Of a stretch of DNA of 9,686 bases, positions 5,974-9,686 are shown one piece after another. The notes beneath the pieces are model-generated. The model made no database searches and had not been told where the DNA came from. It was given only the letters and a program-made list of their open reading frames with translations. Both the position numbers and the translations under genes were made by a program. Within the stretch, counting starts at the first letter, position 1. Every line of letters starts with the position of its first letter. The DNA comes from Nitriliruptoraceae bacterium (lineage in GTDB: Bacteria; Actinomycetota; Nitriliruptoria; Nitriliruptorales; Nitriliruptoraceae), in the NCBI GenBank assembly GCA_003554005.1, contig PWEU01000207.1, positions 1-9,686 of the forward strand. Direction: 5' to 3'.

Positions 5974-6503
5974 CACCGACGTCGACATCGGCACGGCTGC
6001 GGCCGTTGCGGCCGTCCGACCATGCCCACCTCATCGCCCTCAACGACGCCGACGTGCCCCGGGTCGGGCGGCTCGGACGTGCCGGCCTGGACGACCTGCT
6101 GCCCCACTGCGACCTGGCGCTGGTGGCCGAGCGGGACGGCGAGCTCGCCGGGTTCGTCATCGCGATCGCGCCGGGCGCCACCTACGGCAGCCCGAACTAC
6201 CGGTTCTTCGAGGACCGGGGGACCGACCACCTCTACGTCGATCGTCTGCTCACCAGCCCGGCGCACCGGCGCACCGGGGTCGCCTCGGCGCTGTCCGACG
6301 CCGTGGAGGGCCGGGCGCGGGCGACGGGACGCCTCGAGGTGACCTGTGAGGTGAACCTCCGGCCGGCCAACCCCGCCTCGCTGGCCTTCCACACCGCCCG
6401 CGGGTTCGTGGAGGTCGGGCGTCAGGACACCGGCGGGGGCGCGTTGACCGTGGCGTTGCTGGCCAGGACGCTCACCCCGAACGACCCGAACCCCGGCGGT
6501 TGA
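5970..6503 (+). CDS. GNAT-family N-acetyltransferase (COG3818-like)
   Basis: The 177-residue protein is a GCN5-related acyltransferase that would use acetyl-CoA. Visible family features are RLRPLRPSDHAHLIALNDAD near the N-terminus (9-28), LALVAERDGELAGFVIAIAPG (beta strands 2-4, 49-69), and YVDRLLTSPAHRRTGVASAL (89-108). The last contains the acetyl-CoA pyrophosphate loop R-R-T-G-V-A, a variant of R/QxxGxG/A. TCEVNLRPANPASLAFHTAR (125-144) and GFVEVGRQ (145-152) follow. YGSPNYRFF (72-80) and CEVN...NP.S..FH recall the COG3818 group of uncharacterised acetyltransferases. The substrate is unknown. The frame remains open back to 5019, but only the part from GTG 5970 has a ribosome binding site. 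The gene overlaps the transporter stop by 4 bases, and its own TGA lies 23 bases before the pdxH ATG. Confidence 0.85.
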   Translation: MTPTSTSARLRPLRPSDHAHLIALNDADVPRVGRLGRAGLDDLLPHCDLALVAERDGELAGFVIAIAPGATYGSPNYRFFEDRGTDHLYVDRLLTSPAHRRTGVASALSDAVEGRARATGRLEVTCEVNLRPANPASLAFHTARGFVEVGRQDTGGGALTVALLARTLTPNDPNPGG

Positions 6504-6514
6504 CCACCGCAGGC

Positions 6515-6523
6515 GAGGAGGGG
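6515..6523 (+). promoter_or_regulatory. Ribosome binding site of pdxH (GAGGAGGGG)
   Basis: The run ends 3 bases before the ATG at 6527, with its AGGAG core spaced 6 bases. It favours the ATG over the in-frame TTG at 6500 that overlaps the previous stop. Confidence 0.7.
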
Positions 6524-6526
6524 ACG

Positions 6527-7189
6527 ATGGGACCGCTCGACCATCCCCGCGAGGAGTACCGCGTGGGCGCGCTCCAGGCCGCCGACCTCGCGGACGGACC
6601 GCTGCAGGTGGTTCGCCGGTGGCTGGACGAGGCCGTCGCGGCCGAGCTACCGGAGCCGACCGCGGTCACCCTGGCCACCGTCGATGCCGACGGACGTCCC
6701 GACGCCCGGATCGTGCTGCTGCGGGGCCTCGATGAGCGGGGTGCGGTCTGGTACCCCAACCGGCGCTCCGCCAAGGGTCGCCAGCTCGCGCGCGTCGCCT
6801 CGGCCGCCCTGGTCGCCTTCTGGCCCCAGCTCGAACGCCAGGTCCGGCTGCAAGGGCCGGTCGCGCCGCTGTCCGACGCGGAGTCCGACGCCTACTTCGC
6901 CTCGCGCCCGCGGGGAAGCCAACTCGGCGCCTGGGCCTCCGAGCAGTCCGAGCCCGTGACCGACCGGGCGGCCCTGGAACGCCAGGTCGTCGAGGTGGAG
7001 GCCCGCTTCGCTGGACGGGACGTGGCCCGACCGCCGCACTGGGGTGGGTACCTGCTCACCCCCGCGGTGATCGAGCTGTGGCAGGGCCGACCGTCGCGGC
7101 TCCACGACCGGCTGCGCTGTACCTGGGCGGCCGGCGACCGGCCCCGCCGTGACCCGTCCGGTTGGCGGGGCGAGCGCCTGCAGCCCTGA
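6527..7189 (+). CDS. pdxH: Pyridoxamine/pyridoxine 5'-phosphate oxidase
   Basis: PdxH is an FMN enzyme that oxidises pyridoxamine or pyridoxine 5'-phosphate to pyridoxal 5'-phosphate. The 220-residue product lines up with E. coli PdxH (218 residues) at a constant offset of 6 through the core. It shows REEYRVGALQAADL (8-21), TAVTLATVDADGRPDARIVLL (45-65), ERQVRLQG (103-110), YFASRPRGSQLGAW (123-136), PPHWGGY (169-175), WQGRPSRLHDR (185-195) and a terminal RLQP. Tyr123, Arg127, Ser131, Arg191 and His193 match the substrate-binding residues. FMN contacts at Gln105, Gln140-Ser141, Trp185 and Arg195 are kept. Three usual contact positions differ: Arg66 for Lys72, Pro77 for Thr83, and Ala82 for Arg88 (E. 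coli numbers from memory). The ATG start has a strong ribosome binding site. It is third in the EamA-GNAT-pdxH unit. Confidence 0.88.
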   Translation: MGPLDHPREEYRVGALQAADLADGPLQVVRRWLDEAVAAELPEPTAVTLATVDADGRPDARIVLLRGLDERGAVWYPNRRSAKGRQLARVASAALVAFWPQLERQVRLQGPVAPLSDAESDAYFASRPRGSQLGAWASEQSEPVTDRAALERQVVEVEARFAGRDVARPPHWGGYLLTPAVIELWQGRPSRLHDRLRCTWAAGDRPRRDPSGWRGERLQP

Positions 7190-7203
7190 GGTCATGCCCC
7201 GGC

Positions 7204-7209
7204 TACCGT
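7204..7209 (+). promoter_or_regulatory. Possible -10 box (TACCGT) before the permease gene
   Basis: GGC followed by TACCGT lies in the 52-base gap between the pdxH stop and the permease GTG. It would give a leader of about 25 bases that includes the Shine-Dalgarno sequence. No -35 is evident, so read-through from pdxH is equally possible. Confidence 0.3.
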
Positions 7210-7230
7210 TCCGAAGCCGCTGCCACGATC

Positions 7231-7237
7231 GGAGGAG
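7231..7237 (+). promoter_or_regulatory. Ribosome binding site of the permease fusion (GGAGGAG)
   Basis: A strong Shine-Dalgarno sequence lies 4 bases before the GTG at 7242. It fixes this start over an in-frame GTG at 7149 inside pdxH. Confidence 0.75.
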
Positions 7238-7241
7238 CCCC

Positions 7242-9401
7242 GTGGCCACCAGCAACGGCACCTCCAACGGCGGTGCCGGCGGGTCCCGCCTCGAGCAGAA
7301 GCTCGGGCTGATCGACGTGTACGCGATCTGCACCGGGGCCATGTTCGCCTCGGGTTTCTTCCTGCTGCCGGGGATCGCGGCGGCGAACGCCGGACCGGCC
7401 GTGATCCTGGCCTATGCCATCTCGAGCGTGCTGATGGTGCCCGCGATGTACTCGATCGCGGAGCTGTCCAGCGCGATGCCGCGGGCCGCCGGCACCTACT
7501 TCTTCATCCATCGCAGCCTCGGTCCTCTGGCCGGCACCGTCGGGGGACTCGGGGCCTGGGTGGTGCTGATCGCCAAGAGCGCCTTCGCGCTGGTCGGGAT
7601 GGGGGCCTACCTCGGGTTGGTGTTCGACGTCCCCGTCCGCCCTCTGGCGATCGCGTTGACCGTGGCGTTCGCGTTGCTCAACATCTTCGGGGCCAAGGAG
7701 ACCGCGCGGCTCCAGGTGTGGCTGGTGGTGACCCTGGTCGCCGTCATGGTGTTCTTCATCGCCGTGGGCGCCTTCGAGGTGGTCCGGGGCGACCCGGCGG
7801 TGGTCCGCGGTGACTTCGAGCCCTTCCTGCCCTTCGGGGTCGAGGGGCTGATCGCCACCATCGGGCTGGTGTTCATCTCCTACGCGGGGCTGACGAAGGT
7901 GTCCTCGGCGGCCGAGGAGATCCGCGCCCTCGACCGCAACCTGCCGCTCGGGATGATGCTGGCGCTCGCCACCGTGGGTGTCATCTACACCGCCGGGGTC
8001 GCGATCCTCGTGGCGGTCATCCCCGACCAGGAGCTGTGGGACGATCTGACCCCGGTCGCCACTGCCGGGGACGCGGTGTTCGCCTGGCTGCCCGGTCCGA
8101 TCGGTGTCGGGCTGGTCGTCATCGCCGCGGTCACCGCCTTCGCCTCGACCGGCAACGCCGGCATCCTCACCGCGTCGCGCTACCCCCTGGCGATGGCCCG
8201 CGACCGCCTGTTGTGGAGCGGGTTCGACCGGCTCGGCCGCTTCGGGACCCCGGTGCTCGCGGTCATCGTCACCTCGGCGCTGATGATCATCGCGATCGTG
8301 TTCCTCGACGTCGAACGCCTCGCCAGCCTCGGCAGTGCGTTCCTGCTGCTGCTGTTCGCGCTGATCAACCTCTCGGGGATCGTGATGCGCGAGAGCCGCA
8401 CCTCCTCCTACGCCCCCGGGTACCGCTCGCCCCTGTACCCGTGGATGCAGATCAGCGGGGGGGTGACCACCTTCGGCCTGATCTTCACCCTGGGGACGTT
8501 CTACGTCGCGTTCGTCGTCGTGATCATCGTGCTGTCGGTCCTGTGGTACCGCTATTACGTCCGGGGTCGTGTCGCCCACCGTGCGGCGATGTTCGGGTTG
8601 TTCCGCCGGCTGGGCGAGCAGCACGACGACAGCGTGGACGAGGAGCTGTGGGGGATCCTCCAGGAACGCGGGGTCGACACCGAGGATCCCTTCGACGAGC
8701 TGCTGGCCCGAGCGATCGTGCTGGACATCGAAGGCAAGGTCAGCCAGGACGAGATCCTCCGCCGCGTCGCCATCCGCATCCGGGGCCGCCTCGAGCAGCC
8801 GATGCACGACCTCGACGAGGGGCTGTCGGCCGCGGCGAGTCGAGCGGTGGTCCCGGATGGCGCGCCCGCGGTGGTGCACGACCTGCTCCGCCACGACCTG
8901 TCGCGCCCGCTGATCGTGCTGGTGCGTGCCAAGCGCGGTGTGCGGATCGCCGGCGGACGCCGCTTCCCCGGGAGCACGACCCCGCAGGACACCGGCGCCG
9001 AGGGGCCACGGACCCAGGCGCTGCTGTTCCTGCTGTCGCCGGAGGGGCGGCTCACCGAGCACCTGCGACGGCTCGCCCAGCTCGTCACCACCGTCGAGCA
9101 TGAGACCTTCGGGGACCAGTGGCGGCGCGCGCATGACGAGCAGGCCCTGCTCGAGACGCTGCTCCGCGACGAGCGGTACGCGTCGGTCACCGTGGGGGCG
9201 GCCGGCGCGCCCGAGGGCTTCGCCGCCAAGCGGCTCAAGGAGCTGGACCTGCCGGGCCACCTGCTGGTCGCCCTGGTGCGCCGCGGGGACCGCACCATCG
9301 TGCCCGACGGCAACACCATGCTCCGGGCCGGGGACCGGCTCACCGTGATCGGGACCCCGGCCGAGGTCTCCGAGTTGTGCGGCCCCGGCAGCGAGCGCTA
9401 G
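7242..9401 (+). CDS. APC-family amino-acid permease fused to PTS EIIA-like and RCK_C (TrkA_C) domains
   Basis: The 719-residue protein has three parts. Residues about 16-440 form an APC-superfamily permease of roughly 12 helices, with GAMFASGFFLLPG (32-44, first broken helix), AELSSAMPRAAGTYFFIHRS (73-92), SSAAEEIRALDRNLPLGMM (221-239) and ASRYPLAMARDRLL (311-324). Residues about 483-645 resemble PTS EIIA type 2: VLDIEGKVSQDEILRRVA (493-510), a VVHDLLR segment with His546 at the place of the usual IPH phospho-acceptor, PLIVLVRAKRGVRI (556-569), and the LLFLLSPEG...HLRRLAQLV stretch (594-615). Residues about 646-713 are an RCK_C domain (KRLKELDLPGHLLVALVRRG, then TIVPDGNTMLRAGDRLTVIG), which in other transporters senses ligands such as nucleotides. 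A cytosolic regulatory tail controlling amino-acid flux is inferred; the substrate is unknown. The GTG start is set by GGAGGAG. Confidence 0.85.
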   Translation: MATSNGTSNGGAGGSRLEQKLGLIDVYAICTGAMFASGFFLLPGIAAANAGPAVILAYAISSVLMVPAMYSIAELSSAMPRAAGTYFFIHRSLGPLAGTVGGLGAWVVLIAKSAFALVGMGAYLGLVFDVPVRPLAIALTVAFALLNIFGAKETARLQVWLVVTLVAVMVFFIAVGAFEVVRGDPAVVRGDFEPFLPFGVEGLIATIGLVFISYAGLTKVSSAAEEIRALDRNLPLGMMLALATVGVIYTAGVAILVAVIPDQELWDDLTPVATAGDAVFAWLPGPIGVGLVVIAAVTAFASTGNAGILTASRYPLAMARDRLLWSGFDRLGRFGTPVLAVIVTSALMIIAIVFLDVERLASLGSAFLLLLFALINLSGIVMRESRTSSYAPGYRSPLYPWMQISGGVTTFGLIFTLGTFYVAFVVVIIVLSVLWYRYYVRGRVAHRAAMFGLFRRLGEQHDDSVDEELWGILQERGVDTEDPFDELLARAIVLDIEGKVSQDEILRRVAIRIRGRLEQPMHDLDEGLSAAASRAVVPDGAPAVVHDLLRHDLSRPLIVLVRAKRGVRIAGGRRFPGSTTPQDTGAEGPRTQALLFLLSPEGRLTEHLRRLAQLVTTVEHETFGDQWRRAHDEQALLETLLRDERYASVTVGAAGAPEGFAAKRLKELDLPGHLLVALVRRGDRTIVPDGNTMLRAGDRLTVIGTPAEVSELCGPGSER

Positions 9402-9468
9402 CCGGGACCCCCGCCCGCGGCCGCGCCGGTCCGAGGGCTCACGGCTGTGACGTCGACCCGGGTCCCGG
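9402..9468 (+). terminator. Inverted repeat directly after the permease stop, possible terminator
   Basis: CCGGGACCC (9402-9410) and GGGTCCCGG (9460-9468) are perfect 9-base arms separated by 49 bases. The right arm also lies in the local palindrome GACCCGGGTC (9455-9464). There is no U-tract. The position at the end of a convergent gene suits termination, but the long loop makes this a weak call. Confidence 0.25.
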
Positions 9469-9544
9469 CCCGGTGGTCGTGAGGCTCCGTCGCGGCGCCA
9501 CGGCACCGACCGGTCCGGGCCTGACGCTCAGCAGCACCTGCGCC

Positions 9545-9563
9545 GCGACCGACCACCGGTCGC
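9545..9563 (-). terminator. Small hairpin just downstream of the deacetylase gene, possible terminator
   Basis: GCGACC (9545-9550) pairs with GGTCGC (9558-9563) around a 7-base loop, 2 bases past the minus-strand stop at 9566. No U-tract follows, as is common for actinobacterial terminators. The rest of 9402-9544 shows no gene I can support. Confidence 0.35.
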
Positions 9564-9565
9564 CG

Positions 9566-9686
9566 TCAGCACCCTGGCAGTGCGCGCGGTTGGTAGCCCT
9601 GCTCGGTCAGGTCGGCTAGCAGCCGTTCGGTGGCGGCCACGGTCTGTCCGCGGTCCCGTCGGCCGTCGTGGAGGAGGATGACGGCA
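9566..9686 (-). CDS. Polysaccharide deacetylase (NodB-type), C-terminal 39 residues (runs off the right edge)
   Basis: The minus-strand frame from the window edge to TGA (9568-9566) reads AVILLHDGRRDRGQTVAATE, then RLLADLTEQGYQPRALPGC. This is the typical end of NodB-homology carbohydrate esterase family 4 proteins: a buried strand with LLHDG, whose His is the conserved C-terminal motif residue. A Thr-x-x-Ala-Thr/Leu helix and a final LxxxGY strand follow. Such enzymes remove N- or O-acetyl groups from peptidoglycan, chitin-like or other glycans, usually outside the membrane. The catalytic Asp and zinc ligands lie outside the window, so activity and localisation cannot be judged. It converges on the permease gene. 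Confidence 0.7.
   Translation of the reverse strand, partial: AVILLHDGRRDRGQTVAATERLLADLTEQGYQPRALPGC

Noticed and set aside
7203..9506. Long minus-strand open frame (767 codons) opposite the permease
   Set aside because: Its translation is low-complexity (His, Gln, Asp, Arg, Gly rich) with no recognisable domain, and it lies wholly antisense to a well-supported permease. It is a GC-driven shadow frame.
9377..9619. Small plus-strand open frame after the permease
   Set aside because: It begins inside the permease gene in another frame and ends over the deacetylase gene. It has no supporting features.

Overview
This is a compact, very GC-rich stretch of what looks like an actinobacterial chromosome. 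The evidence is frequent GTG and TTG starts, several 4-base stop/start overlaps (GTGA), and a mycothiol S-conjugate amidase, an enzyme tied to mycothiol, the main thiol of Actinomycetota. The genus cannot be named. A deep-branching actinobacterial lineage is possible but unproven. I see no tRNA, rRNA, CRISPR array, insertion sequence or phage gene. All eight complete genes look intact, and a partial gene lies at each end.

Layout. (1) 1-197, minus: N-terminus of an unidentified membrane protein with an apparently leaderless start. (2) 308-3392, plus: a tightly coupled three-gene unit of a CinA-type molybdopterin-binding-domain protein, mycothiol S-conjugate amidase (mca) and an MFS exporter, each joined to the next by a GTGA overlap. 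(3) 3385-4863, minus: a glutamate-cysteine ligase family protein, converging on the exporter with an 8-base overlap. (4) 4864-5031: a divergent promoter region with a 10-bp tandem repeat. (5) 5032-7189, plus: an EamA/DMT transporter, a GNAT acetyltransferase and pyridoxamine 5'-phosphate oxidase (pdxH), probably one operon. (6) 7242-9401, plus: an APC amino-acid permease fused to a PTS EIIA-like domain and an RCK_C (TrkA_C) domain. (7) 9402-9565: convergent intergenic space with hairpins. (8) 9566-9686, minus: C-terminal end of a polysaccharide deacetylase.

Working together. The most coherent theme is small-thiol metabolism. Mca splits mycothiol-toxin adducts into glucosaminyl-inositol and an N-acetylcysteine conjugate (mercapturate) that must leave the cell, and the next, translationally coupled gene is an MFS exporter. 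A gamma-glutamyl-cysteine-ligase-like enzyme lies just beyond, in convergent orientation. The second theme is cofactor B6 and amino-acid handling: pdxH with a small-metabolite exporter, followed by a regulated amino-acid permease. No clearly new multi-gene system is evident. The best candidates for a second look are the mca-exporter coupling and the permease-EIIA-RCK_C fusion.
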